Positions 42,896 through 53,094 are shown, counted from the stretch's first letter. The stretch: 64,000 bases of DNA from Bacillus dicomae (GCF_006494425.1 NZ_VHIV01000004.1:186001-250000), one strand, 5' to 3'. Made by a program: numbers and translations. The notes: generated from the sequence alone by a model not told the origin.

Positions 42896-43762
42896 CTATT
42901 TAGAGAATAAAGATGTAAAGGCTTCTACAATAAATAACTTAACTTCTGGCTTTTCCTCTTCCTCCTCTACTTTTACATACTCATTTTGTTTTTCTTGTTT
43001 TTGTTCCACAGGTTTCTCCACTTTTTCCACAGCTTTTGTTTCTTCTTTACTTACAGGTTGTTGTTCTTCTACTTTCGTTTCATTTTTTACTATTTTCTTT
43101 TCAGAAGCTGTTACTTTTTTTGCGACTTCCTGCTTCACAACTTTCTTTTCTTTCACCACATCCTCTTTTTTCTCTTGTGTATCTACTACTTCCTCATCTA
43201 TTTGTTTTACTTGCTCCTCTTCAGGAGATTCAGCCTTCACAACATGTTCTTCTTTCCTTACAGCTGTACCACTTGAAAAATCCAAGAAACACATCGGCGG
43301 AAATAATACACACCACCAGTTTGCCCCTTCACCTTCCCCAATTGTAATTAATACCGCCTCATATTCCCCTGCTGGATAAATAAAATTCCCATATACTTTC
43401 GTAGGAAACTTTACATTTTTACTGAATTTCACTTGAAATGAATCTTTACTTCCTTCTTTTTTTAACGTATTTGCTACCGTTTTTTCGATTTCTGGAATAT
43501 GACTTTGAATAACTTTACGCGCCTCTTCAAATGAAGTTAAATCCGCTACCCATCCATCAATTTGTGCCTTTACTTCATCACGCACTTTACGTTTTAATGC
43601 CTGGTCTTTATCTGAATCACTATTTGCTAAAATTCGTAATCGAACGGCCTCTTTCGGAATAACTGAGGGTCCTTTCGCATCAGCTTTCATATATCCAAAC
43701 TGCACAAGTAACTGTGCACCAATTAATAATAGAAGAAGATAAGCAATAACTTGTTTTTTCAT
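42896..43762 (-). CDS. spoIIR: Stage II sporulation protein R with charged insertion
   Basis: About 288 residues. A signal or anchor helix (VIAYLLLLLIGAQLLVQF) is followed by the SpoIIR domain: IPKEAVRLRILANSDSDKDQ, YPAGEYEAVLITIGEGEGAN and WWCVLFPPMCFLDFSSG. After residue 170 comes a long Lys/Glu/Val-rich stretch of about 100 residues, before the short hydrophobic C-terminus EVKLFIVEAFTSLF. SpoIIR is made in the forespore and triggers SpoIIGA processing of pro-sigE. The ATG at 43760-43762 matches the family N-terminus; a GTG three codons upstream is also possible. Confidence 0.92.
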   Translation of the reverse strand: MKKQVIAYLLLLLIGAQLLVQFGYMKADAKGPSVIPKEAVRLRILANSDSDKDQALKRKVRDEVKAQIDGWVADLTSFEEARKVIQSHIPEIEKTVANTLKKEGSKDSFQVKFSKNVKFPTKVYGNFIYPAGEYEAVLITIGEGEGANWWCVLFPPMCFLDFSSGTAVRKEEHVVKAESPEEEQVKQIDEEVVDTQEKKEDVVKEKKVVKQEVAKKVTASEKKIVKNETKVEEQQPVSKEETKAVEKVEKPVEQKQEKQNEYVKVEEEEEKPEVKLFIVEAFTSLFSK

Positions 43763-43850
43763 TTCCTCCACCGTCCCTTCTACAAACAGTGTGGACAGAC
43801 TTTCATCTTTCTAAACTATTAAATTCGAAATCTATATAAATTTTTCCACA

Positions 43851-43881
43851 AAAAAAATAGAGTAAGGTGTGAACCTTACTC
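43851..43881 (-). terminator. Terminator of prfA-prmC
   Basis: Perfect stem GAGTAAGGT/ACCTTACTC that includes the prmC stop codon, followed on the minus strand by a long T-run. Confidence 0.88.
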
Positions 43882-44727
43882 CATCTCTGCAAATACCATA
43901 CGGTCTTTTCCATTAATATCAAAAACAACTTCAACATGAGCATGTGGAAAAGCTTGTTGTAACAGCCCTTTTACATCCTCACCTTGTCCTACTCCAATTT
44001 CAAATGCCACAATTGCCTTCTTCTGCAACACATTCGGTAATTCTTCCATAAAGCGGCGATAAAAATCTAATCCATCTTCACCGCCAACAAGTGCTCTCTT
44101 TGGCTCATGCTCTTTCACAACAGGAGAGAGGCCACGCCAATCCTCTTCCGGTATATATGGAGGGTTTGAAACAACAACATCTAACTTTTGACCTGTTTTA
44201 TAAAATGGTGATAATAAATCACCGTGATAGAACGTTACTTCTGCATCTAAAGTTTTTGCATTTTCTTTCGCAACTTCAATCGACTCCTGCGCAATATCTA
44301 CCGTATACACATGAAGATTTTTATTTTCTAAAGCAAGCGTAATTGAAATCGCTCCACTACCTGTACCGATATCTGCTACATGTAGCTTCTCATCACCAAA
44401 ATGGCGTTCGATTCTTTCTAATACTCCCACTATAAGCTCTTCTGTTTCAGGTCTTGGTATTAATACTTCTTCATTCACAAAGAACGATCGTCCATAAAAC
44501 ATTTCATAACCAATCATATATTGAATCGGAATACCTTCTACATGCTTGTGGATAAACTCTGCAAAAATTGTTTCTTGTTCCACAGTTATTTCTTCACGCA
44601 TATTCATCAATAATCCTGTTCTATTCGTCTTTAATACATGACAAAGGACAATTTCTCCCGCGTTTTCATCTCGTCCATTCTCCTGTAAAAAAGAAGAAGC
44701 CCATTTCAGGGCTTCATAGACACGCAT
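43876..44727 (-). CDS. prmC: Release-factor glutamine N5-methyltransferase PrmC
   Basis: 283 residues. It methylates the Gln of the GGQ motif of release factors. Visible are the SAM motif VADIGTGSGAISITLAL and the substrate-Gln motif VVSNPPYIPEEDW. The gene overlaps prfA by one base (TAATG), so enzyme and substrate are co-expressed. Length is normal. Confidence 0.96.
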   Translation of the reverse strand: MRVYEALKWASSFLQENGRDENAGEIVLCHVLKTNRTGLLMNMREEITVEQETIFAEFIHKHVEGIPIQYMIGYEMFYGRSFFVNEEVLIPRPETEELIVGVLERIERHFGDEKLHVADIGTGSGAISITLALENKNLHVYTVDIAQESIEVAKENAKTLDAEVTFYHGDLLSPFYKTGQKLDVVVSNPPYIPEEDWRGLSPVVKEHEPKRALVGGEDGLDFYRRFMEELPNVLQKKAIVAFEIGVGQGEDVKGLLQQAFPHAHVEVVFDINGKDRMVFAEME

Positions 44728-45803
44728 TACTCAGCTGCCTCCATCCTTTGAGCCTGATCTTCCATTACTAAGGCATTGATGAAATCATCTAACTTACCTT
44801 GTAAGATTTGATCTAACTTTTGAATCGTTAAACCGATTCGATGGTCTGTAACACGGTTTTGCGGGAAGTTATACGTACGAATACGCTCTGAACGATCACC
44901 CGTACCAACAGCTTGTTTACGGTTTTGATCATATTCAGCTTGTGCTTCTTGTCTAAACTTATCATAAACACGTGCGCGTAATACTTTCATTGCTTTTTCT
45001 TTATTCTTAATTTGTGATTTCTCATCCTGACAAGATACAACTACACCAGTCGGTAAATGCGTTAAACGTACCGCTGACATCGTTGTATTAACGCTCTGTC
45101 CACCAGGACCACTAGAAGCGAATGTATCAACACGAACATCTTTCTCGTGAATGTCGATTTCCACTTCTTCTGCCTCTGGTAATACAGCTACAGTTGCTGT
45201 AGATGTATGAATACGTCCACCAGATTCCGTTTCAGGAACACGTTGTACACGGTGAGCACCATTCTCGAATTTCAGCTTCGCGAAAGCACCTTTACCGTTA
45301 ATCATAAAGATAATCTCTTTATATCCACCTAACTCTGTATAGCTAGCTTCGATAATTTCTGTTTTCCAACCTTGAACCTCAGCATAACGGCTATACATGC
45401 GGTATAAGTCACCAGCAAATAAAGCGGCCTCGTCGCCACCAGCAGCTCCACGAACCTCAACGATAACGTTCTTATCATCATTAGGGTCCTTTGGAACTAG
45501 TAAAATTTTCAGACGTTCTGATAACGTTTTTTCTTGTGACTCTAACTCAGAAACCTCTTCTTTTACCATGTCACGCATTTCTGCGTCTAACTTCTCTTCT
45601 AACATTGCTTTCGCATCTTTTAATTGCTCACGAACATCCTTATACTCACGATACACCTCTACCGTTTCCTGTATATCAGACTGTTCCTTTGAATATTCAC
45701 GAAGCTTATTTGTATCGCTAATAACCGCTGGGTCACTTAACAATTCATTTAACTTCTCATAACGATTTTCTACAGCTTGCAAACGATCTAACACATCATT
45801 CAC
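44727..45803 (-). CDS. prfA: Peptide chain release factor 1
   Basis: 358 residues. The codon-recognition loop has PETE within [17 protein letters not shown] (the PxT motif of RF1, reading UAA and UAG), and the catalytic GGQ is in [16 protein letters not shown]. It acts at the ribosomal A site to release nascent chains. Here prfA is the transcriptional neighbour of prmC; a repeat-containing gap separates it from tdk. Confidence 0.97.
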   Translation of the reverse strand: MNDVLDRLQAVENRYEKLNELLSDPAVISDTNKLREYSKEQSDIQETVEVYREYKDVREQLKDAKAMLEEKLDAEMRDMVKEEVSELESQEKTLSERLKILLVPKDPNDDKNVIVEVRGAAGGDEAALFAGDLYRMYSRYAEVQGWKTEIIEASYTELGGYKEIIFMINGKGAFAKLKFENGAHRVQRVPETESGGRIHTSTATVAVLPEAEEVEIDIHEKDVRVDTFASSGPGGQSVNTTMSAVRLTHLPTGVVVSCQDEKSQIKNKEKAMKVLRARVYDKFRQEAQAEYDQNRKQAVGTGDRSERIRTYNFPQNRVTDHRIGLTIQKLDQILQGKLDDFINALVMEDQAQRMEAAE

Positions 45804-45869
45804 CTCTACATCCTAGTATCTAATACAAATAGTATATGGTACTTACTCAAAAAAACGCAAATTATATTT

Positions 45870-45985
45870 AAAAGTGGAGGTGGCTTGCACAGCTCTGACT
45901 GACTAAGGTTCTCTCGCACAGAAGACGCTTTTTGTCTTCTCATGCGGGAGATTCTTAGACACGAAGAGCTAGCCACCAGAACTAG
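45870..45985 (+). repeat. Hairpin repeat, B-type copy 1
   Basis: About 115 bp: AAAAGTGGAGGTGGCT..AGCCACC with nested inner pairings AGCTCT/AGAGCT, CTAAG/CTTAG, TCTC/GAGA and AGAC/GTCT round a T5 loop. It is similar to 47153-47250, and its outer stem GGTGGCT/AGCCACC corresponds to AGCGGCT/AGCCGCT of the A-type copies. Confidence 0.75.
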
Positions 45986-45993
45986 ATATATTT

Positions 45994-46020
45994 AAAAACA
46001 GAAGCGGCTCACACCGCCCA
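45994..46020 (+). repeat. Partial hairpin-repeat end
   Basis: AAAAACAGAAGCGGCTCA followed by CACCGCCCA: resembles the left end of the A-type repeats with a weak fold-back. Remnant or degenerate copy next to the tdk terminator. Confidence 0.45.
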
Positions 46021-46033
46021 CACTCTCTATTCT

Positions 46034-46061
46034 GAAAAAAACCCGCCTTGCGCAGCGAGTT
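46034..46061 (-). terminator. Terminator of tdk
   Basis: Stem ACTCGC/GCGGGT (one G-T pair) with an 8-nt loop and a minus-strand T-run, directly at the stop codon. Confidence 0.75.
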
Positions 46062-46649
46062 TTACTTATCTTTGTTTGTAGGAACTGCATGACAATGACG
46101 ACAGCGTGGTTCATACGATTCTGAAGCCCCAACTAAAATAATCGGATCATCAAATGCCGCTGGTTCTCCATCAATTAATCGTTGTGTACGACTTGCCGGA
46201 GATCCACATGCAGAGCATACTGCTTGTAGTTTTGTTACATGTTCAGCAATCGCCATCAGCTGAGGAACTTGTCCAAATGGTAGACCACGGAAATCTTGGT
46301 CTAAACCAGCTACAATGACACGATAGCCACGATTTGCCAATACTTGCACCACTTCCACAATGTCCCCATCAAAGAATTGCACCTCATCGATTGCAATTAC
46401 ATCCATATCTTCAGTGATATGTTCAAATATATCTTTTGAAGCTGAAACAGGAACCGCTTTTACCTTTAATCCGTTATGTGATACAACGTCTTCTTCACTA
46501 TAGCGATTATCAATACATGGTTTAAATACAATTGCATGTTGTTTCGCAAATTGCGTACGACGCACACGGCGGATAAGCTCTTCTGATTTACCAGAAAACA
46601 TACTACCACAAATTACTTCAATCCAACCGTTCTGATTTATTAAGTACAT
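46062..46649 (-). CDS. tdk: Thymidine kinase
   Basis: 195 residues, type II thymidine kinase. P-loop [14 protein letters not shown], Walker B-like [13 protein letters not shown], and the zinc-binding pairs CSACG and CRHCH near the C-terminus are all present. It phosphorylates thymidine in salvage. AAGGAGAG lies before the ATG. Neighbours rpmE2 and rho match the Bacillus order. Confidence 0.96.
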
Positions 46650-46713
46650 GAAGCTCTCCTTTCATCTACTTTTTAGTTAAAAGTAGGGTAAAGGTATAAT
46701 ATTTTCGCAAAAA

Positions 46714-46748
46714 AAACAGACAAGCGAATAGATACACTTGCCTGTTTT
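46714..46748 (-). terminator. Terminator of rpmE2
   Basis: Stem AAAACAG-CAAG/CTTG-CTGTTTT, with a T-run on the minus strand. Confidence 0.82.
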
Positions 46749-46757
46749 ATGTTTTTA

Positions 46758-47003
46758 TTACTTAATACCGTATTTCTTATTGAAGCGGTCAACGCGTCCG
46801 TCTGCAGTAGCAAACTTCTGACGTCCAGTGTAGAATGGGTGAGAATCAGAACTGATCTCAACTTTTAGTAATGGATAAGTGTTACCATCTTCCCACTCAA
46901 CAGTTTCGTTAGATCCTTTAGTAGATCCGCTTAAGAATTTGAAGCCTGTGTTTGTGTCCATGAATACAACTTTCTTGTAATCTGGGTGAATTCCTGCTTT
47001 CAT
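46758..47003 (-). CDS. rpmE2: Ribosomal protein bL31, type B (zinc-free)
   Basis: 81 residues. Start ATG 47001-47003 with GGAAGGAGATG upstream, giving the standard opening [21 protein letters not shown] 29-codon in-frame extension upstream is unlike L31. There is no CxxC motif, so it is the zinc-independent form, which can replace the zinc type on the ribosome when zinc is short. It lies at the rho-tdk locus, where I recall B. subtilis having the zinc-type rpmE. Confidence 0.94.
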   Translation of the reverse strand: MKAGIHPDYKKVVFMDTNTGFKFLSGSTKGSNETVEWEDGNTYPLLKVEISSDSHPFYTGRQKFATADGRVDRFNKKYGIK

Positions 47004-47152
47004 TCTTTTCATCTCCTTCCGCCCTGAATCATTTTCGAAACAGAGTTTTTCATCTTCAGCTGCATACACAACTATATTGATGAAACACATATGATGAAAT
47101 TATAACAAGGCTAACTTCATTTTGCAACTACCTGTTTTTGTCTTTTTAAATT

Positions 47153-47250
47153 AAAAGTGGAGGTGGCTCGTTCAGCTCTGACCAGCGAAGGTTCTTTCGA
47201 CCTAAAGGTGCTTTTTGCCTCGTAGGAAGACGCGAAGCCACCGGAGCTAA
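47153..47250 (+). repeat. Hairpin repeat, B-type copy 2
   Basis: About 98 bp: AAAAGTGGAGGTGGCTCGTTCAG..AGCCACCGGAGCT. It shares both ends with 45870-45985; the middle is shorter and different. It fills the gap between rho's terminator and rpmE2. Confidence 0.75.
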
Positions 47251-47310
47251 AAATTAACTAAAATGGAGGTATCTAACTGTTCTTCCACTTATCTCTCTTT
47301 AACATCACCT

Positions 47311-47349
47311 AAAAAAATAAAAAACTCGCTTACCACAAAATAAGCGAGT
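47311..47349 (-). terminator. Terminator of rho
   Basis: Stem ACTCGCTTA/TAAGCGAGT with an 8-nt loop and a long minus-strand T-rich tail. Confidence 0.88.
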
Positions 47350-47364
47350 CCCAATCTTTTCCCT

Positions 47365-48636
47365 TTACTTAGTTGTTACATATCTTTTCGAATCTGCAAC
47401 AATGTTTTGTAAAAATTCTTCATTTGTTTTTGTTTGACGAAGTTTACGTAAGAAACTTTCAACAAAGTCTGGTGTATCACGCATTGTTTTACGAATACCC
47501 CACAGCTTGTCTAAATGTTCTTTCGGAATTAATAGATCTTCTTTACGTGTACCAGAACGACGAATATCAATTGCCGGGAAGATACGACGCTCAGCTAATG
47601 AACGATCTAAGTGAAGTTCCATATTTCCAGTTCCTTTAAATTCTTCGTAAATTACATCATCCATACGAGACCCTGTATCAACAAGCGCTGTTGCTAAAAT
47701 AGTTAAGCTACCGCCTTCTTCAATATTACGCGCAGCTCCGAAGAAGCGCTTCGGTCTATGGAAGGCAGCTGGGTCGATACCACCCGATAATGTTCTACCA
47801 CTTGGCGGAATAACAAGGTTGTAAGCTCGCGCTAAACGGGTAATACTATCCATTAAAATGATAACATCTTTTTTGTGCTCTACAAGACGCATTGCACGTT
47901 CTAACACAAGTTCCGCTACTTTAATATGATTTTCTGGTACTTCATCAAAAGTAGAACTTACAACATCTCCTTTAACAGAACGTTCAATGTCTGTTACTTC
48001 CTCTGGACGCTCATCAATTAAAAGTACAATTAATTCAGCTTCCGGATGATTTGTTGTAACACTGTGTGCGATTTCTTTTAATAGACTTGTTTTACCAGCC
48101 TTTGGAGGCGCGACAATTAAACCACGTTGTCCAAATCCAACTGGTGCGATTAAATCCATGATGCGTGTCGGTAACTTTTTCGGTTCCGTTTCCAACTTCA
48201 TTTGGCGATCTGGGTATAATGGTGTTAATGCAGGGAAATGCACACGCTCTTTTGCTGAATCTGGATCATCTCCGTTTACAGCTTCAACTTGTAATAACCC
48301 AAAATAGCGTTCATTTTCTTTCGGAGGTCGTACTTTACCAGAAACTTTGTCTCCATTACGTAAATCGAAACGACGAATTTGCGAAGCTGAGATATAAATA
48401 TCTTCTGAGCTTGGAGAGTAGTTGATAGGACGTAGGAATCCAAATCCTTCTGATTGAATAATTTCTAATACGCCTTCCATAAAGAAGAAACCTTCTTTTT
48501 CTGCTCGAGCTTTCAAAATAGAAAAAATTAACTCTTTTTTCGTTAATTTGCTATAATACGAAATCTTAAATTCTTTCGCAAGCTCGTATAACTCTTTTAA
48601 TTTCATGTTTTCTAATGCTGCAATTGACAAATTCAT
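47365..48636 (-). CDS. rho: Transcription termination factor Rho
   Basis: 423 residues, hexameric RNA helicase. N-terminal helical domain ([20 protein letters not shown]), cold-shock-like RNA-binding domain ([16 protein letters not shown]), P-loop [15 protein letters not shown], Walker [17 protein letters not shown] and the Q/R-loop region with [16 protein letters not shown] are present. The start ATG has only a weak ribosome site. Length is usual for Bacillus. Confidence 0.97.
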   Translation of the reverse strand: MNLSIAALENMKLKELYELAKEFKISYYSKLTKKELIFSILKARAEKEGFFFMEGVLEIIQSEGFGFLRPINYSPSSEDIYISASQIRRFDLRNGDKVSGKVRPPKENERYFGLLQVEAVNGDDPDSAKERVHFPALTPLYPDRQMKLETEPKKLPTRIMDLIAPVGFGQRGLIVAPPKAGKTSLLKEIAHSVTTNHPEAELIVLLIDERPEEVTDIERSVKGDVVSSTFDEVPENHIKVAELVLERAMRLVEHKKDVIILMDSITRLARAYNLVIPPSGRTLSGGIDPAAFHRPKRFFGAARNIEEGGSLTILATALVDTGSRMDDVIYEEFKGTGNMELHLDRSLAERRIFPAIDIRRSGTRKEDLLIPKEHLDKLWGIRKTMRDTPDFVESFLRKLRQTKTNEEFLQNIVADSKRYVTTK

Positions 48637-48800
48637 TCAGACACCACACTTTAACGTTATTCTCTTTTCACATGGGTAAAGGGAAAAAATACGGAAGGCA
48701 AATAATTAATAATGAAAGGCAATAAGTTCAAGTAGGGTAATATTCACTATTGTAACCCTTTTATCTAGTTTTAATCAATACGTTGGAACACAAATACAAG

Positions 48801-48830
48801 AAGCGAAGACAAGAAAGTTTGTCTTCGCTT
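48801..48830. terminator. Hairpin downstream of glpX
   Basis: Stem AAGCGAAGACAA/TTGTCTTCGCTT with a 6-nt loop. The T-run is on the plus strand; on the minus strand the tail is weak. It probably ends the glpX transcript after the repeat. Confidence 0.55.
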
Positions 48831-48840
48831 TTTATTTGAA

Positions 48841-48956
48841 TCCAGTTCCAGCGGCTAGAATCTCCAGTCATTTCACTCTCTCACTCGAAGCAAAGAGCGC
48901 TTCAAGGTCGAGAGTTCCAATGCCCTGCGATTCTGAGCGAGCTGCTTACGCTTTTT
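48841..48956 (-). repeat. Hairpin repeat at the glpX stop codon
   Basis: About 115 bp. Minus-strand sense begins at the glpX stop with AAAAAGCGTAAGCAGCTCG and ends with AGCCGCTGGAACT. Inner stem ACTCTC/GAGAGT replaces the GCTCTC/GAGAGC of the copy at 39956-40055, a compensatory change. Same position and orientation relative to the gene end as that copy. Confidence 0.85.
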
Positions 48957-49920
48957 ATTTAATAACCAAGTTCGGTTTTTTATTCAAGCTATGACGTCCA
49001 TCTACGAAGCGTACTGTGCCTGATTTTGCACGCATAACAAGAGATTGTGTTGTTCCTACGCTACCTTTAAATTGAACGCCGCGTAATAGTTCTCCGTCTG
49101 TTACACCTGTTGCTGCGAAGATTGCATCGTCACCTTTTACTAAGTCCTCCATGCGAAGGATACGATTGATGTCTTCTATGCCCATCTTTTTGCAACGTGC
49201 CAATTCAGCTTCGTTTTGTGGTAATAGTTTCCCGTGAATTTCGCCACCTAAACATTTTAATGCCACTGCTGCTAATACACCTTCAGGCGCACCACCAGAA
49301 CCGAATAAAATATCTACACCTGTACGATCAAATGCAGTATTAATTGCACCTGCTACGTCTCCATCATTAATCAATTTAATACGAGCACCAGCTTTACGAA
49401 TTTCTTCAATAATCGCTTGATGACGTGGACGGTTTAAAACTGTCGCTACAACATCTTCAATATCTTTGTTTTTCGCTTTCGCAACTGCACGTAAGTTATC
49501 GATAATAGGCGCATCAATATCGACCGCCCCAACTGCTTCTGGGCCAACCGCGATTTTATCCATGTACATGTCAGGAGCATGTAACAAATTACCGTGGTCT
49601 GCAATTGCAATAACAGCAAGAGCATTCCAGCCACCAGCAGCTACAATATTTGTCCCTTCTAAAGGATCAACTGCAACGTCTACACGCGGACCATATCCTG
49701 TACCTAATTTTTCTCCGATATATAGCATTGGTGCTTCATCCATTTCACCTTCACCAATTACAACTGTACCTTTCATCGGAATTGTATCAAATACATCACG
49801 CATAGCTGACGTTGCTGCACCGTCTGCCTCATCCTTTTTCCCGCGCCCCATCCAACGCGCTGATGATAAAGCTGCAGCCTCTGTTACACGTACTAACTCC
49901 ATAGATAAACTTCTTTCCAC
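48955..49920 (-). CDS. glpX: Class II fructose-1,6-bisphosphatase
   Basis: 321 residues, GlpX family; hydrolyses fructose-1,6-bisphosphate in gluconeogenesis. Metal/phosphate motifs [25 protein letters not shown] and [14 protein letters not shown] are present. The start is GTG 49918-49920 with AAAGGAGAGGG upstream. Downstream neighbour of the second murA; fbaA, the enzyme making the same substrate, is close by. Confidence 0.94.
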   Translation of the reverse strand: MERSLSMELVRVTEAAALSSARWMGRGKKDEADGAATSAMRDVFDTIPMKGTVVIGEGEMDEAPMLYIGEKLGTGYGPRVDVAVDPLEGTNIVAAGGWNALAVIAIADHGNLLHAPDMYMDKIAVGPEAVGAVDIDAPIIDNLRAVAKAKNKDIEDVVATVLNRPRHQAIIEEIRKAGARIKLINDGDVAGAINTAFDRTGVDILFGSGGAPEGVLAAVALKCLGGEIHGKLLPQNEAELARCKKMGIEDINRILRMEDLVKGDDAIFAATGVTDGELLRGVQFKGSVGTTQSLVMRAKSGTVRFVDGRHSLNKKPNLVIK

Positions 49921-49984
49921 GATAATCCCTCTCCTTTAAGTCTTTATATTTCTGCCGTATTTTGTGAACCGTGTTTTTTCTATA

Positions 49985-50038
49985 AAGTGTACTTCCGCAA
50001 GTAATGATGCTTCGCTTCCCCCTTGCGGAAGTACACTT
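49985..50038 (-). terminator. Terminator of second murA
   Basis: 17-bp arms AAGTGTACTTCCGCAAG/CTTGCGGAAGTACACTT with a 20-nt loop, overlapping the murA stop; minus-strand tail TATAGAAAAAA is not a classical T-run. Confidence 0.65.
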
Positions 50039-51326
50039 ATGCGTTCTTCATTTCTTCAATTTCTTGCTTTGTCATTTGTTCTCGCCAAATGTTTGCACCA
50101 AGCCCTTTAAGCTTGTCTACTATATTTTCATAGCCACGATCAATATGCTCAAGTCCGGTTACTTCTGTAATTCCATCCGCCATTAATCCTGCAATAACAA
50201 GGGCTGCTCCAGCTCGCAAATCACTCGCTTTCACTTTTGCACCTTGCAATAAAACAGGACCAGTTACGATAGCTGACCGACCTTCTACTTTAATTTGTGC
50301 ATTCATACGACGTAATTCATCAATATGTTTAAAACGTGCGCCATAAATCGTATCCGTTACAACACCCGTTCCATGCGCCTTTGTTAAAAGTGTTGTAAAC
50401 GGCTGTTGTAAATCTGTTGGGAAACCTGGATATACAAGCGTTTTTATATCAACTACTTTTAATCTTCTATCACCGTTAACTGTAATCTGGTCATCGTTCG
50501 TTTCAACCTGGACACCAGCTTCTCTTAACTTTGCCGTAACTGACTCTAAATGCTGAGGAATAACATTATCAACTGTTACTTCTCCTCCTGATGCAGCACC
50601 TAAAATCATATACGTACCCGCTTCAATACGATCTGGGATGATCGTATGATGACAACCGTGCAGTGAATCCACACCATCAATTCGGATTACATCTGTACCA
50701 GCACCTTTAATACGTGCTCCCATACTAGTTAACAGTGTAGCTACATCAATAATTTCTGGTTCTTTCGCTGCGTTTTCAATAACAGTTCTACCTTTCGCTC
50801 GTACAGCTGCTAGCATAATATTAATCGTAGCTCCTACACTAACAACATCTAAATAAATACGCGCCCCGCGTAGTTCATCTGCTCTTAAATAGATAGCACC
50901 TTGTTCATTTGTAACATGTGCACCTAACGCTTCAAACCCTTTAATATGCTGATCAATCGGCCTCGGTCCTAAGTGACATCCACCTGGAAGCCCAATAACA
51001 GCTTTTTTAAAGCGGCCAAGCATTGCACCCATTAAATAATAAGAGGCACGCAATTTTTTCACTTTTCCATTTGGTAAAGGCATTGCAACCATGTTAGAAG
51101 GATCGACTACCATCTCTTCCTCCTGTCCATAAGTTACTCTTCCTCCAATTTCCTCTAGTAAGTCTCCTAACATTTTCACGTCCGAAATATTAGGGACACC
51201 ACCAATAGTTACTGGAGTATCTGCTAAAATTGTCGCTGGAATTAGTGCAACGGCGCTGTTCTTTGCACCACTCACGCGAATTGTTCCATTTAAAGCTCTT
51301 CCGCCTTCAATTAGCAATTTTTCCAT
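50037..51326 (-). CDS. murA: UDP-N-acetylglucosamine 1-carboxyvinyltransferase (MurA2)
   Basis: 429 residues, paralogue of the enzyme at 8029-9333 (MurAB/MurZ type). The catalytic Cys is in [15 protein letters not shown], and the opening [21 protein letters not shown] is typical. It catalyses the same first step of peptidoglycan synthesis; low-GC Gram-positives usually carry both. It is placed between glpX and fbaA. The intergenic 330 bp upstream (51327-51657) shows only the fbaA terminator. Confidence 0.95.
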   Translation of the reverse strand: MEKLLIEGGRALNGTIRVSGAKNSAVALIPATILADTPVTIGGVPNISDVKMLGDLLEEIGGRVTYGQEEEMVVDPSNMVAMPLPNGKVKKLRASYYLMGAMLGRFKKAVIGLPGGCHLGPRPIDQHIKGFEALGAHVTNEQGAIYLRADELRGARIYLDVVSVGATINIMLAAVRAKGRTVIENAAKEPEIIDVATLLTSMGARIKGAGTDVIRIDGVDSLHGCHHTIIPDRIEAGTYMILGAASGGEVTVDNVIPQHLESVTAKLREAGVQVETNDDQITVNGDRRLKVVDIKTLVYPGFPTDLQQPFTTLLTKAHGTGVVTDTIYGARFKHIDELRRMNAQIKVEGRSAIVTGPVLLQGAKVKASDLRAGAALVIAGLMADGITEVTGLEHIDRGYENIVDKLKGLGANIWREQMTKQEIEEMKNA

Positions 51327-51610
51327 ATTGAGCTCCCTTCTTGTGAATGTATTTACTTTCTATATATTTATAGAAAGCTCCCCTTAAGAATCTCAATCAC
51401 TCTTTCCACCCTAACACTCGATAAATAGGAAACCATTATCTTCATTTCTCCTGTAATACAAAAAGATAAAGATTAACTACTCATCGAATTCACTTTATCA
51501 ATTTAGATACGTTATCACATTTATTAATAGGACTATGCACATTATTTTCTATTTCAAAAACAAAATGATAAAATCTTTAGACTTGTTCACGCTTTCATTA
51601 TACAACGAAA

Positions 51611-51640
51611 GGAAACCGTCTAAAAGACTAGACGGTTTCC
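51611..51640 (-). terminator. Terminator of fbaA
   Basis: Perfect stem GGAAACCGTCTA/TAGACGGTTTCC with a 6-nt loop. The minus-strand tail is TTTCGTTG. Confidence 0.8.
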
Positions 51641-51657
51641 AAAACGGAATTTTATTC

Positions 51658-52515
51658 TTACGCTTTACCGTTAGAACCGAACTCACGCATTTTACCAGCA
51701 ACAGTTGCTTTAATAGCGTCGCGGCCAGGTCCGATAAATTTACGAGGATCGTAAACTTCTTGGTCTTTGTTTAATACTTCACGAACAGCTTTTGTAAACT
51801 CGATTTGGTTCTCAGTGTTTACGTTGATTTTTGAAGTACCTAAAGAGATAGCTTTTACGATATCAGCAGTTGGGATACCAGTACCACCGTGTAATACTAA
51901 AGGTACGCCAGTGAAGTCACGAACTTGTTCCATTTCAGCGAATCCTAAGTTAGGCTCACCTTTGTAAGGACCGTGTACAGAACCTAAAGCTGGAGCTAGG
52001 CAATCGATACCTGTTGCTTCAACAAGGTGCTTACACTCAGCTGGATCAGCGTAAATTACGCCTTCAGCGATTACGTCGTCTTCTTGTCCGCCAACTGTTC
52101 CAAGCTCAGCTTCAACAGATACGTTACGAGCGTGTGCGTATTCTACTACTTTTTTAGTAGTTTCAACGTTTTCTTCGAATGGGTGGTGAGAAGCGTCGAT
52201 CATTACAGATGTGAAACCTGCATCGATTGCTTCTTTACATTTTTCGAAACTTGAACCATGGTCAAGGTGAATCGCTACAGGAACAGAGATGTTCATTTCT
52301 TCGATTAAAGCTTTAACCATAGCTACAACTGTTTTGAAACCAGTCATATGACGAGCTGCACCCTCAGATACACCTAGGATTACAGGAGATTTTTCTTCTT
52401 CCGCAGCAGCTAAGATAGCTTGAGTCCACTCTAAGTTGTTCATGTTGAATTGACCAACTGCGTATTTTCCTTCTAGTGCTTTGTTTAGCATTTCTTTCAT
52501 AGAAACTAAAGGCAT
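51658..52515 (-). CDS. fbaA: Fructose-bisphosphate aldolase, class II
   Basis: 285 residues, zinc aldolase of glycolysis/gluconeogenesis. Zinc ligands are seen in [41 protein letters not shown] and [16 protein letters not shown] precedes the ATG. It lies between spo0F and murA2 with no transaldolase gene between, unlike the B. subtilis order I know. Confidence 0.97.
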   Translation of the reverse strand: MPLVSMKEMLNKALEGKYAVGQFNMNNLEWTQAILAAAEEEKSPVILGVSEGAARHMTGFKTVVAMVKALIEEMNISVPVAIHLDHGSSFEKCKEAIDAGFTSVMIDASHHPFEENVETTKKVVEYAHARNVSVEAELGTVGGQEDDVIAEGVIYADPAECKHLVEATGIDCLAPALGSVHGPYKGEPNLGFAEMEQVRDFTGVPLVLHGGTGIPTADIVKAISLGTSKINVNTENQIEFTKAVREVLNKDQEVYDPRKFIGPGRDAIKATVAGKMREFGSNGKA

Positions 52516-52725
52516 GGTGAATCCTCCTAAAAAACGTTTTTTGTATCCGATAAGTTCTTATCGCTGGTAGTATGACCAGAATAAGGTAAAATATGTATAT
52601 ATACATACCGGACTTTTTTCTACACTCAATAGGATAACAACTTGTACTAAAAAACTCAACCGTATTCACCTGCTCAATAGTCCATGTAAACGCTTTTTTC
52701 CATATTTTTTATAAAAAATTCATTT

Positions 52726-53094
52726 TTACGCCTCTACAGCGAGCTCATTTCTCACAGCTTGACGAATTTCATCAATATCAAACGGTTTAGCAAAATGCAT
52801 TAAAGCTCCTAAATCTTTTGCTTCTTGGATCATATCAAGCTCTCCATAAGCAGTCATTAAAATTACTTTAATACTCTCGTCAATTTCTTTTACATGCTTT
52901 AAAATCTCTATACCATCCATACCTGGAATTTTCATATCTAACACAACTAAATCTGGATTATCTTTTTTCACGATATCTAAAGCTTGAAATCCATTCGCTG
53001 CTTGGAACGTCTGATAACCTTCTTTTTGGAACACTTCATGTAATAACACACGAATGCCATATTGATCATCAACGATTAAAATTTTCCCTTCCAT
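52726..53094 (-). CDS. spo0F: Sporulation phosphorelay response regulator Spo0F
   Basis: 122 residues, a lone receiver domain. Acidic pair in [11 protein letters not shown], phosphoryl Asp53 in [12 protein letters not shown], Thr in ILMTAYGE and Lys103 in FAKPFD. It takes phosphate from sporulation kinases and passes it to Spo0B. The start ATG 53092-53094 has TTGGGAG upstream. Divergent from ywjG; an AGGA-rich stretch with GAAT near 53165-53185 on the minus strand could be a sigH promoter, but the match is loose. Confidence 0.96.
   Translation of the reverse strand: MEGKILIVDDQYGIRVLLHEVFQKEGYQTFQAANGFQALDIVKKDNPDLVVLDMKIPGMDGIEILKHVKEIDESIKVILMTAYGELDMIQEAKDLGALMHFAKPFDIDEIRQAVRNELAVEA

Noticed and set aside
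42986-43347. Phe/Leu-rich plus-strand frames opposite spoIIR
   Set aside because: Antisense of the Lys/Glu-rich spacer; apparent membrane helices are a by-product of base composition.
46673-46861. Minus-strand frame overlapping the rpmE2 end
   Set aside because: Overlaps rpmE2 out of frame and runs through its terminator; no ribosome site.
47004-47090. N-terminal extension of ribosomal protein L31
   Set aside because: The strong GGAAGGAG site sits just before the internal ATG that gives the canonical start.
52684-52697. cre-like TGTAAACGCTTTTT downstream of spo0F/upstream of fbaA
   Set aside because: Only 11 of 14 matches and about 170 nt from fbaA with no promoter alignment; too weak to call.
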